The notes beneath the pieces are model-generated. The model saw only the letters and a list, made by a program, of their open reading frames with translations, ran no database searches and was not told the DNA's origin. From contig CM034607.1 of NCBI GenBank assembly GCA_020091685.1, positions 20,079,221 to 20,143,220 on the forward strand: a stretch of DNA of 64,000 nucleotides, written 5' to 3'. This DNA comes from Lutjanus erythropterus. Lineage: Eukaryota > Chordata > Actinopteri > Lutjaniformes > Lutjanidae. The number at the start of each line of letters is the position of its first letter. Within the stretch, counting starts at the first letter, position 1. A program made the position numbers and the translations under genes. Positions 47,201 to 61,130 of this stretch are shown piece after piece.

Positions 47201-48664
47201 GCAATCTGTAAGCTCACCGCTAGATCCCACTTAATCCTACACACTGCTCCTTTAAGTTATTAAACCAAGTGGTTTGGTGTTTTACAAAGTTAAGGTGCAC
47301 ACCATATATTAGTGATACGCGTAACAATGTACAACAAAGTACTCAATTCTATTTTCCTGAAACAAAAAGTCACTCTCTATTCTTTGTCAAGTCATCATGA
47401 GATAAATGTTACAGTTATCTGGATCCCTTTGGGCAAAGAAGGGAAAGTGTTCCTGTAAGTATCTATGCAGGGAGATCCTGTGCTTTGTTCAAAATGACCT
47501 CATTTCATTGAAGAATTGTGTGTATTGTCTGTTTTTGTGTTAGACAGCGTGAAGCAGAGAGATCAGTTATGATTCCCAAAGCCAGAACCATAAAAATACC
47601 GATTCATACACAGCACAGCTGCGACAGTGAATTCAATTGTAATTTTGATATTTCCAGTTTCAGCAGTTACAGCACATCCCTTAGCAGCATCAGTGTGTGT
47701 GAGTGATAAATGCGGCTGGAATATCATTTGCGTGTATACACACACACTCCTACACACACAATTACACAATCAGCACAAACAGTTTCTTGCTGATACAGTC
47801 TATTAGGAGACATGCTCCTCGCCCAGGTGTGCGGTTGAAAATGTCTCGTGTACGTTCACTATCTGAAAAATACCGGTGTGCCACCAGAATAAATGGGCTG
47901 TCACCACACCAAGTCGGATACTGTCAGCTAAGCAGCGTTCTGTGCAAGGCTGAGAAACGCGGGGGGGAGGCAAATCAATCCATATTTTGTGTGGTTCGCT
48001 GTGTATTTTTGTCCACATGCGACAGATTTGAAACCTACACGTGTGTGGTAATTGGAAAGCTCGGCTAAAACTTTTTAGAAAAGCAGCAATCTGGTTGTTA
48101 CAGAAGGTAAGAATGAACTCTGTGAACTACAAAGATGGATTTAAACATGCAAGCGAAAGTAAGGCACGCTTTACACGGACTTCAAAAAACGCATGCGACA
48201 GCTTTCATGGAACTTATAAGAAAGTGAAATCTCCAAGAGATAGCAGCCCGGTTTTATCTCTAAAGGCAGCTATGGTCCAGGCCCGAAGGCTCTTGGGGAA
48301 AATCAGTCACTAGTGTGTGTGTGTATGTGTGTGTGTGCAAAGTCTGTGTCACAAAGTCATTGTCAGAAGTTTTTCTTCCTGCTATCTCTCCCACTCTGAC
48401 GTGCTCTTCCTGTCTGCCTCTCTCCTGCTTCAATCAGACTAATCATTTTCCTTGTTAATTGCTTCTTTACCCTGCAGAGCTGTCATGTCTCAGACAGACA
48501 GACTGTGAGCAGAATAGTGAGTTTTAATATCTGATGTGTTCTGTGCCGCATCTGCTCCAATCTACCAGTGTGTATCCTGATGTCGTTCTTCACGTTTAAT
48601 AGTAACTGATGTGAAACCATGGCTCATATTATGGTCTGTGTGTCCTTGGCATGAGAAAAAGTTC

Positions 48665-48722
48665 TAGGTTTGTAGGTTAGGTTATAATAATTATAGGTTA
48701 GGTTATTATAGGTTATAAGAAC
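48665..48722 (+). repeat. Short AT-rich tandem repeat (taggttaggttata)
   Basis: Several imperfect copies of 'aggttaggttataata' and 'ttataggtta' occur in a row. No coding role is seen. Confidence 0.7.
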
Positions 48723-48888
48723 CATAATTACACAGTGGTAGATTGATAGTACAATAAGTATTAATTAACTGCTAACAAACATTCACATAATGAGTATTTA
48801 TGCTGTATAAACCATTTATTAAGCAACTGTAAAATTGTACAAACATCAGATGCAGCTTTACTGTAATATTATAGACAGCACGTTCTCA

Positions 48889-49140
48889 TTCCCAGCTCGT
48901 CAAATACGGCAGCTTGGTCAGTGGCCCTACACTTCAAACTATGTCCCTGGAGGTACCCCTCTAGTGTAATATTTGCTTGTGAGGGGACTCCACAGTACAG
49001 TCAGCAATAATATATATGCAATGTCAGGGTAGATTTTGAACACAAACATGCAAAAACCATTTGGATGGGTTTAGGAAAAGATCATACTTTGGGTTAAAAA
49101 AGAAAAAGTTAAGTATGCAAGTGCATAAGGTATTATCATT
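48889..49140. repeat. Teleost interspersed repeat ('ggtcagtggccct...gggtttaggaaaagatcat')
   Basis: The blocks 'cacgttctcattcccagc', 'ggtcagtggccctacac', 'tccctggaggtacccctcta' and 'gggtttaggaaaagatcata' follow the order of a familiar fish repeat. It is non-coding. Confidence 0.5.
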
Positions 49141-52100
49141 AGGGATTAAAATCATAAGTTTCAACACGATACAATATATTGATTCTTATATTTTCTTACA
49201 CAATATTGGCTGATATCACAAAGTCTGCCGTGATACGATCAGTTCTATTCAATTCAGGAGCCTGCGATCAATATCAGGTGATGTCATGTCCATTTAACAC
49301 AGGGTGCTCAACTCAAAGTGGCTTGAGGCTTTATTACCAGGCAAAGTTAGACTGAGCAGTGCATTGTCCAGTTAAAAAGAAGCAGGAGATTTTTATTTAG
49401 ATAATTTTGTTTTTGACATTTTATTTTGTTGGGTTTTCAGTATACAGCCCGAAAGAAAGATTTTGGTCCTGGGCATAGTACTCAAGTCTAATTTCTTTGT
49501 TATGTAACTATCCCACTCGTGTACATACAGTCCACATGCAGTTACACTGGATAAATAAAGTGGTATCAGTGGCACACTGACAACGTCCATGTCATCAGTG
49601 ACTTACGTAATGAAATCTGGCATTCGGCCATAGTCCATGATAAATGTTAAATCCTGCTAAACTGAGTCTGTTAATGAGTTTGCATGCATATGCATCTCTG
49701 TCTCCTGATTATACATGCGACGCATATACCTGCACTCATTGCTTGAGCAAGAGGTCATCCATTATCAGACATGCAATAAAATAATGATGATAAAATACTA
49801 AAAATTTTCATCATGTCTAATATTGGTGTATAATACAGGCAGCTCACTAACCAACAGTTTATGGGTTTTTTCTCTGGAAGTGAGTCCTTTCACTTTAAAT
49901 AGTTGCACTGATGCATCGTTCTCGTGTCAGTAGGTGTTTTGCACCAGTCTCATCTCATTCCATCTCCAGACAGAAATCCCTTTAAACTGCTTTTCAAAAG
50001 AGGTTTATTGATAAACAGAAATCCATAGAAGCACATTAGGTAAAGCCGGGATATCGTAAACTGAGTGTAGATTATTACAACAGTTTGAATTGTGGAACAA
50101 GCATATCCCTGCCAAAATAGCATCATCTCTGAAATCTAGAGACAGCAGTGTTGCAGAAGCCAAATTTATCTCTGTGTGTTTTAGACAATCCCCCTTTCAC
50201 TGCTATTTCAAGGACAGCCAGCCAGTATATCACTACCTATTTGTGCAGATAAATACTGCGACTGCAAAGTAAGATAAACAAGGCCTTGACAGATCTGAAA
50301 TTCTTACAGAAGTTATGATCTGATATGAAACTCAAGAAACTTTCACATTTACACTTTTAGCCATTTGGCTGACACTGTTCATCGAGTGTGTGAGCAGGTA
50401 ACAGGTCAGCATATTGCCCAAGGACCATGTCACATCGCATTAGTTGATGTCAGGATTGCGCCTGAGACCTTTCAGTCACAGGTCTCAATCCGAAGCAGAA
50501 TCATCACTTTCTTGTCCAGCAGCAGGATCGGGAGACGGGCACACATCTGCATTAAGCACTGCCTCAACACTGGGTAAAGTGCAAAGACACATGGGAAAAA
50601 TCTATGATATGAACCTTTGCCCTGCAGCTAAATAAGACATCGCTGTTATATCTCACCCACTTTATCTACCACCCCTCTCTTGGCTCTGTTCACATGCCCT
50701 AAGTACTTTTCAAGTCTGCTGTCAGTCCTGCTTTGTTGTCCTCGTCCCTCCTCATAGATCTTTTGAGCGCAGAATCAATTTAGGATAAGAGTTCTCTAAC
50801 ACTGGCTGATGGGCACAGAGAAGATGGTCAGACAAGTACAGTTCAAAGCCGACAGGCTGTGTCTGGCTACACATTAAAGCTTATTCAGTGCTTTCTACGT
50901 CACCTTGCCTTAGGACACGCAGTAAAGAGAATGAGAGGGGAGGGAGGGGGAAATATTCATGACTGGATGAGCATCAGGGAGAAATGGAGCAGGAATTAGA
51001 AATGGGTGATAGAGGCAGCACATAGCATCCACACTCTTGTAAGACTTTTTTTTTTTTTTTTATTCACGGCTAATGAGCTCTAATGTAATTTCATCATGCT
51101 TACATGCCTTCTTTTCAACCATATAATTTTGCCGATTAGTTACCATAAAGAGAATGTGCTTATAGTGGATATACTGTATGTTGTTCAAAACAACATATAA
51201 TCATATTTTGATTGTAAGCACAGCGAGACAGAACAGTAAAAATATTACAGTCTGACGATCTTCGAAAAAAATGTGGCGCTGGTTGTTTTGTGATGCAGAG
51301 CTTGATCACTTACCAGGCAACATCTTATCTCAATTAAATCAAGGAAACATGTTGCATCCTCTGCTTTCTGACAGCTGACGTCAGACCGCGCCACGTGGCA
51401 GGGTAATATAATTTTGTATGGTAAAAAAAAAAACGGCTTAAAGGAGAAATATGTGAGAGATATACTGTACTAAATCATAAAATGACCATGATATGTCATC
51501 AGACATGAAGGAAACAAGCTAAGAACAAATACTGGTTTCTCTGACAGCGCTACAAACATGGTGTTCTCCTTTGAAATTTCCATTCCAGTGTGTTTTTGTC
51601 GATTTCACGTTTATTAGAGTTAAAATTAATGCAGGATGTTTGCTCAGTGTTGTCTGTTTATGAGTTGTAACAAATTATTATTAATCTTTTAGAGGGAGTA
51701 AATGTTCATAACAGTTAAATTGTTAGTTAATTGTAAGGCTCCAACTTGCTTTTGAACAGCAGAGCTTGTTTTTGAATGCTCAGATCTGACATATCGCTCC
51801 ATTAATATAAATGCTTCCTCTGTTTTAGACTTTCTCTTTCCTAAAAGGTAGATCGTTTGCACTTGGTCAGCTGCATATCAAAGGTCACCAAAGTTTAACT
51901 CTGTGCAAAACATGTTGTGCAATCTGACTTGCCTCAACACGCAAATCCATTTACATTAATTCATTTCAGTCAGTTTTTCCTGTTACAAATGGTGGTACGA
52001 CAAAGCTCGCAGTTCTTATGTCTTAAGCAGCAGCATTTTTGTCTCTGACTTTTACAGTCAGTATGCAGTTTCGCTGCGACATCCTTTGACCTTGTATTTT

Positions 52101-53524
52101 GTTAGAGTGCATCTTTTCACCTTTGTCATTAATGGAATATTGAAACATAAAGGCTCTGCTTGTTCCCAGCTGTCCCACTCTTTGTTTCATAAGGAATTTG
52201 AAAGTATAAAGTGCAATGAAACACACAGACAAGGTTTTGTTTTGTGAATTTGTGACGAGAGGAACTGCTGCATCAATTATATAATATATGGAAATTGACA
52301 GGAAACAGCATTCACTCTGCATCTGAGGCCGTCTGTCAGGCTTTTTGGATGTAAATGAAAGTTCTCAAGGAACATGACTGCATCACAGGGTTACATTTGT
52401 TAAAAAATGCTTGAAAGATACTTAAAGCTAACTTTTCCTGTAGGTACATCTGCCAGTCTCCATTAAAGGTTCCATATATGAGATTTTACAACATTAATGT
52501 AGCAGCAAATAACTACTTGCTAAGAACAAAGTTGAGTAATGGCGTCTAGAGCAGAGAATGAAGTTACACTCCTTCTTTGTTGTGTTGTAATCTGAACTTC
52601 TGTGTTTTTTGTTTTGGTAGCTGGGCTGGCCGTGCGTCCACGCAAGTGCATGTGAGCTACAAACTACGAGCTGGTAAAGAGCTCCAACTGGACGCAGTGC
52701 TGGCTTTTCTTCACTTCGATCTGTAAGTAACTTGATGGTACATAATGTGACGTGTCTGTTTTCAGTAGTGACTGGCTTGAGTATGCATGTGGCTAACTAG
52801 CTGATACCAGTATTCTGACTTTGTGTCTCATATAGCACCTTTCAAGCATGAACGAACAAGTTTTAATTAAGAAAATGTCTCAGCTTTGTGCCCAAAGAAT
52901 GAACTCCACTTTTGTGTCCTCCAATATAATGTTTTTGGCCATTAAAGAATCAAAATTTCTCATAAAGTCCAGGTCACTTGCAGGATTAAAAAGGATGGAA
53001 AATGCTGAGATTCCTGAATGTCCTCAAAGTAGATGAATAATGCTTCTGGGCAGAGAAATGATTTACCCATGAAAAAGCAATTATCAAGTCCAGCACAGTT
53101 GAGTCTGTGTTCCATATATAGCTCACCAGATGTATTGCGGATGTGCGTACATAACTTGATCACCTTGTGTTTGGAGAGAGGGACAGTAGCTGTGCCGTGC
53201 TGTGCCTGTCTGACGTGTTGTGTTGGCTCAGATCCAAATTGGCACATCTCCTGGTGGCTGTGACAGCTGCCAACGCTGCTGCCCATATTACTGCTGTGAT
53301 ATGCAGTGTGGGCTTCAACAAAGCATAAGGCCACATATCAATCTTTTCACATTGTGTTAAAGTCCCACAGCACATCTCCCCAACAGGATACTATTGTCTG
53401 GCGCATCGCAGCTACAAATTGCAGTGGAATGGCTATGCTAATTTACTGGTAATTAAAGACTGAATGAAAGAAATATGAGGCAATAGATAGTAAACACTGT
53501 TAGATTTTCAGACTGGGACTTAGA
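49141..53524. other. Intergenic, no convincing gene
   Basis: Only short frames. 49140-49280 ('cacgatacaatatattgatt', 'tgatacgatcag') and 52460-52730 ('aaggttccatatatgagatt', 'ctgggctggccgtgcgtcca') resemble dispersed fish repeats, but their ends were not found. Confidence 0.45.
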
Positions 53525-53645
53525 GGAGCCTTGCAACAAACTGGTGACCTCATGTTTATTTGCCATTCAAGCGTTCCAGTGCATGCTGGGATAGAACCCA
53601 TGATCCTGAAGAGTACATACAGAAAATTGATGGATAAATGGCCCT
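53525..53645 (+). repeat. L2-like 3' tail
   Basis: 'Gccttgcaacaaactggtga' and 'cagtgcatgctgggatagaa' are followed by 'catgatcctgaagagtac' and 'aaaattgatggataaat'. This corresponds to the L2 tail pattern ending in 'ggaaaatggatggatg'. Confidence 0.5.
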
Positions 53646-55905
53646 TTGAATATTAAATATAAGATTATAGATAATATTATTTAAGAGTATGTGACGGAAA
53701 CACTAGTTAGTGGCCAAGCCTAACCAGAGCTTTAAAGCTGTTCTGTTGGCATTTGATGTAATCACAGTTTCTTGTATCAATCTGCTAATTTGTAAGATAA
53801 CTAAATGTTCATTTATATGTAATGCTTCATTACATGCTGTGGAAAGATGGAAAAACATGTTTCTCAGGGACAGCATGTTTCATGCCTGTAGTCCTGTGAT
53901 CTGTAGTCCTGTCGCAGGAAGCATTCTTGATAGGTCAGTCCATCACAGAGCTAACACTCATTCACATTAGAAATAAGTCCATTTTTGACTCCAGTTTTTT
54001 CTGTTTAATATTTAGTACACAATACAGAGCAAGCCAACTGGAAATGTGGTAAAAGTTTTGGATAAAATGTTCAGTAGAACTATTAAAGGCCAAATATGTT
54101 GGATTTTCCCAAAAAACAATGCATAGAGTCAAACAAAAATAATCTCTCTCAGATATCACCCACGGCCCATTTAAGTGTTGGGGGACCATTCTCTCAATCA
54201 ACACAATTATCAACACAATGGTTGAATATACTTACAAATTAATTTGTTACAAACTTGTTCATCAGCTGCGACTGACAGATACATGAAAACTTGATCAGCT
54301 AAGATTATCCTCACTAACAGTTTGGTGACATTTAGGAGGCAACCCTATAATCAGCCATATTTCTGGTGTGTTCACAAACAGCAAATGACAGATTCTATTA
54401 TTTTTACCTTTAAAAGTCACTTTTCAGTTCAGTTTGTCCAACTTTATCTACTGATGAGATTTCATTTAATGAGAAGAGTTTCTGCCTGACAAGGGGATAT
54501 TGGTTGTAAATTAAATGATCACAGATTTACAAAGCTTCCTAGTTTTCTCTCAGCTTTTACATCAATGAATACATGAATTATCATTTCAACAGTGGTGTTC
54601 GGAGAATAGTATCCATCATGATAAGTGAAAGTGAATGTATTATTTTTTTTCCCTGTGTAATTCCAAGTAATTAATGTGTTTAATTAGCACTTGCCACCTA
54701 ACTTGTTAAAATGTGTCATGACTGGCAGTAACAAAGCAGCCAAAGCAAAGTTCTGATCTTTTTAACCAAACCAAACATTCATGACACACAATTTGAAACC
54801 TTTCACAATCTGTCAGACTGAACTAAACCAGTAAAATCGAATGACTTGCAGTGTGAATGGCTTCTCATACTCTCATTCGTATGTGATGTTATTTAGAGTC
54901 TGCGAATCCAACAGGAGTCAAACTCCTCCTTGCAGTGAGTCTACCGAGTTTACCAAGCAGTGTTGCCTTGGGAAATTATTATGGCTGACTCGTGGAGCCA
55001 TGATATTTAATTCATGCATGTGATGTGCCACTAGGAAAGTAAATTAATATTCTATTTTGTGAAGCGGTTACATTTTTAGTCATGCAGCACGGACCAAACA
55101 TTCATTAAATGGCAACTTCTTGCACTAACGCGTCACTGAATTTGTAGCCACAACTGCAATTTAGGACGCTGCTTCTCATGATGAATAATTTAAACCTGAT
55201 AAATATTCTTTTCTGAATGTATTAGTTAAAAAAACATGACTTTTTACACATTGTGCATAGAAAACAGCAGTTCAGATGTTGTCCCCGTGAAGAAATATGT
55301 GGGCTAATAAATGAAAAGCTAAATTGAACTACTGCCATCTTTTTCTTTCCTGCCACATTCTGCTGAGTATCTAAGGCAGCTGTCACATCTACTGGACCTC
55401 TCCACTAGCATCCTGCTATTACTACGGAGAAGTTTTCTTTTCAAAATGTGAGTAATTGCAGCTGAGTGGGCACACCTGCCCCACATTCCCCAGAATGAGC
55501 ACCGAACACGAGTGCTTTCCGACAGATATGGAGTAAACTTCACTTTGGATCCGAGTTCACTGAGTCAGGAGGATATTTCTAGGTCAGTGAACCAGACAAG
55601 TTGTAGTATACATTTCAGATGTACTGTAGATTTCACCCCTCTCTCTCAGAGAGGCAGAGAGCGTGTTATGCGTAATTTAGCTCGGTTAGCTGCCAGCTCA
55701 TTGGAGCAATCTTGTCCTTGTTTCATGTTCCATCTCTTATTCATGACAGAACAAACATGCCAGTGGTAAATGTTTAATTCTGTAAATGAAGAATTCAGAA
55801 TGAACTCTATTTTTAGCCAGGATGAAGCAGTTAAACAAAGGAAACACTGTTACGATGTGAGAAGAGTATCACCACACTTGAAATTGACTGTTGACTGGTT
55901 TTCTA

Positions 55906-57125
55906 ACACACTCAAAAGTTTGGAATCGCCTGCCACAAAAATCTTGATTCATTTGTCAGATGGTTAAGAGGACTACTTCTCTTTACAAATAGATGTATTT
56001 TGTATGAAGGGTTTCCAAAAAAAATAATGGTTTGTGCATGAAGAAGAAAATGTACAAGGATTCAACCAGATTGAAAATTGAAAAGGCAGAAAGAAAGCAA
56101 CACGTAAATTAGAATAAAAGAAATCACGATTCTTTGGTAAAGGGAACTGGAGGCTATCATCAAAATCTGTGCTGATTTAAATAAGAACAGGTTCCTGTTT
56201 CAGTGTCAAGTGTGCAATCATTCATATAACAAGCTGGAATTAACAAGCGTGTTGCTCTAGCAAAGCTGTTCTTAGAACTTCAGAATAGAAGGTTATTTTA
56301 GTTTCAGTGCTGTTGAAATTAGATTGCAGAATATCAGCTGAACATAGACTGGACTGACAAGTCACAGATTAAAGATACAGTGTGAAATTATATTTTAAAA
56401 CATTCAAAAACTAGTACGAGTATGAAGAAATAACGGTTTTGACATTAAGCCAAAGATTTCTGTGGAGGCGTATTGTGTTGTGGAGAGAACTGAAGTTAGC
56501 ATGAACTTGTATCTTAAGAGGTCATAGTTCAATAATAGTTTTAGCTTGCAGATGTGTGTGAGCAGCAAGTTTGTTTGTTCCACAAGCTCAGGTTTTTTTT
56601 TAGACTAATAAATACACAAAATAATCTCACAAATATATCAATAAAGGAAATACTTTTACAGCTGTTTTGCTTGTTAAAGTGAAAACTAAAACTGTACACG
56701 TTCTGAATTATGTTTTGTTTCATGTAAATAAGACGGGCTTAATTTCCTCATTGACTTATTGGAAAACACACTTTATTCAAACTTAACGGAAACAAAATAA
56801 AACTCATTGAAACAATCTTGGTTCTTTCCACTGTTTCAACAATCATCAAGTCTGGTTTGGTTGAAATAAACTCTTAATTCCCCGAGTTAGATATGAAAAT
56901 ATTCTGTCCCTGTACACTGTTTTTTCCTGCTGCTGATGTCCGACAGTCCTCTCGCTCTTCACTTGTTGGGACATCGACTTTTTGCAGCCAAAACTACGTG
57001 TTTCTAATGTAAATAATTTTGGTGTCTGGAGCATACATACATATTTTATCTGTTGCAATAGCTGTTATTGAAGGAAAGAAGAAAAACTTTAATATAACGG
57101 ATGATTCCAAACTTTTGATTGTGTG
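55906..57125. mobile_element. Tc1/mariner-like remnant, about 1.2 kb
   Basis: The left end ACACACTCAAAAGTTTGGAA and the inverted right end CACACAATCAAAAGTTTGGA are inverted repeats flanked by TA on both sides (55904-55905 and 57126-57127), the Tc1/mariner target. The length fits a Tc1 element, but no transposase frame remains; short ORFs inside show no DDE motifs. Confidence 0.65.
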
Positions 57126-57885
57126 TACATGATGGTGGTGTACATGTATTTATTCTGCCAGACGTTTATACACATCACACGTAAGACAAGTTCAGTGTTA
57201 ATAATAATGTTCAGTGTTTCACATTTTTCAGAACTGAGAATTTATTCTTACAGTTGTGTTAACACACACAATACAGCTGAAACCTGCAGAAGCAAGTACA
57301 TTTTATGCAAACAGAGAAAAGCAGTGCTCACACCGTGACTGGTTTTAGAAATCAAGATTACTTGTTTTTATTTCTCAGGGCCAAACCACCGGACCCATCA
57401 GCCTATCATTACTGACTCCTGTCAGCTGAAGATGAACCGTAATTGATCCAGGCAGAGGCATGATTATCCCGAATAATAGACCTGTATTATATATGAAAGC
57501 AGGAGAATGAGAGGAGCTGAGCTGATGGTGTGAATGGGAATAAGAGGTTTTACTGAGCTATAGTGCCCTCATCAGGGATTCAGAGCGAAGACCTGATTCT
57601 TTTCTGTATGGAGGTTCAGTCTTTATCCTGCAGAGCAGACAGACTATGAGCAGCATTCACAGTTTTTGATTGGTAGTGCTTGTTGGGCGAAGTGCTGTAT
57701 GAAATGCTTTGTACTGGACGACATCGTGGCTGAAGCTCTGCATGTGTTGAATGGGGGAGAAAGAAAGTGTTTGATACTGGGCTGGATGTGCTTGAAAATG
57801 TGGCCTACGGAGAGGGAAAGAGTCACCCTCTGCTGGTACAGTTGTTATCTCAGACAGATATGGCTTGAATTCTTTGTACTTCATT

Positions 57886-57912
57886 TCTATCCTATCCTAT
57901 TCTATTCTATAT
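57886..57912 (+). repeat. (TATCC/TATTC)n microsatellite
   Basis: About five pentamer units of TATCC and then TATTC. Confidence 0.8.
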
Positions 57913-58370
57913 ATTCTGTGATTCCTATAATCCCTGTGATTTAATAACTGCCTTTTTTGGTCAATATTTCTGTTATTCCTTCTGCCTTTAGGTACAGTTG
58001 TTTATTGTCCAAATAATAATTTTACTAAACTATTTACACCCTGCTGCTCACAGCTTACGCTGACAAACCCCTTTGTACCACAACATTGATCCACTAGATG
58101 GAGACATTGATCTTTTTAAATCCAGTGATTCAACATAATCTCTTTTCTCAGTATGACCTGTTAATTTATACTTTTAAACAGTTGGGTTTTTCCTTAAATT
58201 TAAGAGATAAAAGCTGATTAGAGTCAGTGGGGGTCTGTCAGGCTGATTTTTACACTTGACTGTCCAAAGTTATTGCTAAAAACACATAAAAAATGATAAT
58301 TACCACTTTGGGTCAGGTCTTAGATCACACAGGTAGCGTCCCAAATAATATTCACGTATGACATTAATTC

Positions 58371-58925
58371 AATTCAAGTCCATTTATTTAGATTGCACAG
58401 ATTAAAAACAATCCATGATTGACTGAAGTGCTTCACACAGTGAAAACACAATAACAAAAGAAAACAAAATCACAAAAACATATATTGGTATACATGAAAC
58501 ATGTTAGAAATCCAGAGAAAACAAGTTGGTTTTTAGTGTGCATTTGAAGTTCCACTAATTGGGCCCGGCTACAGAGAAAGCACAGTCATCTTCACGCCTC
58601 AAATGACTCTCTGGGGTGGAAAGCTGCAGTTTATCTGATGATCACAGTGTTTTAGTCAGAAAGTGGAGCCGTAACAGGTCACTGAGAGATGCTGGAGCCA
58701 GAACATTCAAAGCAAAACAAAAAGTAAAATCTTGTAGTCAGACTCTACGTTTCACTGGTAACCAGTGCAAGTGCATAATGATTGGTGTAATATGCCATGA
58801 TTTTCTGTATTTTCTTAGCATACATGTGGCCACATTTTGCATTAGCTGAAGGCGTGACAGAGTGGTTTGATTGACTCCAGGATAGAGCGGGTTGCAAGTA
58901 GCAGTCCAGGCGAGAAATCTATTTC
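58371..58925. repeat. Degenerate retroposon-like repeat
   Basis: 'Ttcaagtccatttatttaga' is followed by 'tttcactggtaaccagtgca', 'ggccacattttgcattagct' and 'gcagtccaggcgagaa'. These recall a common fish repeat carrying 'actggtagccagtg' and 'gcagtagtccagacg' blocks. Family not settled. Confidence 0.45.
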
Positions 58926-59170
58926 TTGAAATTAACTTATGACAGTTAACTCGTCACATTAGAATATATCTGTCAAAAATGGTGATGGTGAATGGATTGA
59001 ATATGGATTGAATGAACTCCTTTTTTCTACTGTTGTAAATGTGTTCGTGTCAAAATCCCATTAGGTATAATTCCCCTGTCCTAAGTTTCACTTTTTGCTT
59101 TGTGCTCCAGTGACAGTTGAGCAAGATTGTTGCTTGTTGGATCCTCAGTCAACTTTCTTCCTTGCCGTTT

Positions 59171-59575
59171 GTGCTGCTGGGGGACCTGTAAAAGTGATAT
59201 GTAGTCTCTTCTTAAGCTGGCTAATGTTAGCTGATGCTAGCTAGTTGGCTAACCTGTGATGCTAGTTAAATAGCTAGTGTTTTGCTAACAATAGCTATCA
59301 GCTGTAACCAGTAGCTTCTGATTAATGTAGATTAGCTTGCTAGTTAGGCAGCAATTTGCTACAGAGCCAAACATTAGATAATTAGCTAGCTAATGTCAGC
59401 AAAATGCAAGCTAACTAACTAGCTAATCTACATCAAAGGTTAGCCAGCTAGTTTGCTAGCATTTTGCTAACATTAACTTAAGATGTGACTACATGCAGCT
59501 TTGACAGGTGCCCCAGCAACATCTTTTAACTGTCTTCAAAATTTGTTTTTCTTTTCAACATAGACGAGCCCAGCA
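59171..59575. repeat. 'Gctagct' palindromic element, copy C
   Basis: The left end is 'ctgctgggggacctgtaaaagtgatatg', and the right end reads, inverted, 'gttgctggggcacctgtcaaagctgcatg'. The centre is a dense run of TAGC/GCTA motifs with several nested palindromes. It is about 405 bp, more compact than copy A. Confidence 0.7.
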
Positions 59576-60604
59576 CAGAGCAGATCTAAATACACAAACT
59601 AGTAGAAGCTGACCAAGGTTTCAAAAGGGACAGGATTTTGGAAGGGTTAATTAGAGGGCACATGTGTAAATGCACTGCTAAAAAAAGGTAAAATGAAAAG
59701 ATTTAGATAGGATGAAAAAACACAATGCAAAAAACAATATCACTATAACCTCTCTGTCTGTCCACCCTTCTAAAATGTACATCGCATAATAGAACAACTC
59801 CATTGTTTCTTCCAGAATCTCTGCGCCTGTTAGTGTTTATATGCGTGGTTGTGTGTCTGTGTGTGGTGCATTGTGTGCTGTGTGTGATACCCTGTGGAGC
59901 AGTGCATTGCAGGGCTTTTGATTCAGACTGTGGCAGGGCAGTCTCAGTGGAATATACACTGTGACAGACCCTCTCTGGCTGAGGAAAAGATGGAGTCTGC
60001 TCGCACTGAAGAGCCCGAGGGAGAATTTTTCCCACTCACTCCACTTTTCTTTTTTTTTTCCTTCCGTTCTCTTTTTGCTTCGTCATATTGCTCACACACT
60101 CTGCTGGAGTCTGTTGAATAACTCGCTCTATCCTCTCCTAATATGAGAGCATGCACAGACACATGTGTGCACAGACAAAGACACACACACACACACTCCT
60201 TATCCTAATCTCTTTCCTGCTTTGAACGCTGACTTTATCCCATCTGACTGAGTGAATCTTTATGCAGCCTCTCTGCACACAGTCTGTGGGGATGGTAATA
60301 GGAAAGAGTTGACTTCCCTCTGAGCTTTCTGTGGCAATAGGCGGAGTGAGTGGGGAATATGCTGCCTGTGGATGTAACGCTTCAATAAGCCAAAGACATG
60401 AATATGAGGATCTGATTCCATGCCTCCGACACACTGCTTTTTTCCTCATTTCCCTGTTCCCTGCTTGCGTTTTGACTTCGCCAGCCGTGTTCATGCATTT
60501 ATCCTTGTGAAATGGGTTGGGAATTACTTTTTCAAATAATTTGTTCTTTGTCAGCATCATTCAGCTTCACGTTTACACAGTTAGACAAATTCTTAAGTGG
60601 GAGC

Positions 60605-61130
60605 TGCACGGGGCAGTTTCCTCAAGTCGGCTGCCGTTGTGGGATAGTTTGGATTATTTGAAGTGGGAATGGCGGTCGGTGCTTCCAAGATTGGAGAAGC
60701 AGAGAGGAGTACCAAACTCCACTCCACAGTAATTTTATCTTGCGTTATTGTGTGACTTTGTTGAACCTGAGCTTACCTTTCCAAACACAGAAGTCACACA
60801 ATAACAAAAACAAACTAACCACTTGATGCAGCAAGGACCAGCAACTCTTTGCTAATATTGATATATTTGGATTGATCTTTTTTAAATGGCTAAAGTACAT
60901 TTTTCTGCTGCACCTGTCCAAAGCAGTAAATTGCTTAGCTTCCATGTTGTCGTTTCTCTCGGCTACTCCAAATTTGGTGAATCAACCAGCATCTACTGTA
61001 GGTAATACACCGACTATTGATAACCGCCTCATACAACCCCACCTCAAAAAAATGCAAGCTATCACTTTAACCAGTCCATTTTTGAATTTCTACCAGTGTT
61101 TTTCAGGCCAGTGCATACCTGTCTAATGAC
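60605..61130. repeat. Interspersed repeat shared with 37.3-37.6 kb
   Basis: It has 'ggagaagcagagaggagtac', then 'tttaaatggctaaagtacattt', then 'gcttagcttccatgttgtcg', the blocks found at 37321-37600. No ORF of recognisable origin was seen. Confidence 0.5.

Larger units (their letters stand above)
42158..48888. other. Intergenic, no convincing gene
   Basis: Several short open frames exist (for example near 44414-44728 and 46043-46265), but none has a recognisable domain, conserved splice structure or biased codon use. The 43600-44750 stretch has 'gtcccaaagtccatat' and 'agtatgccaacact' motifs that recall degenerate DNA-transposon ends. Small tandem repeats are listed separately. Confidence 0.5.

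Noticed and set aside
60138-60560. 140-residue minus-strand ORF ending in Cys/Val repeats
   Set aside because: The end is translation of a CA microsatellite, and the rest shows no domain or codon bias.
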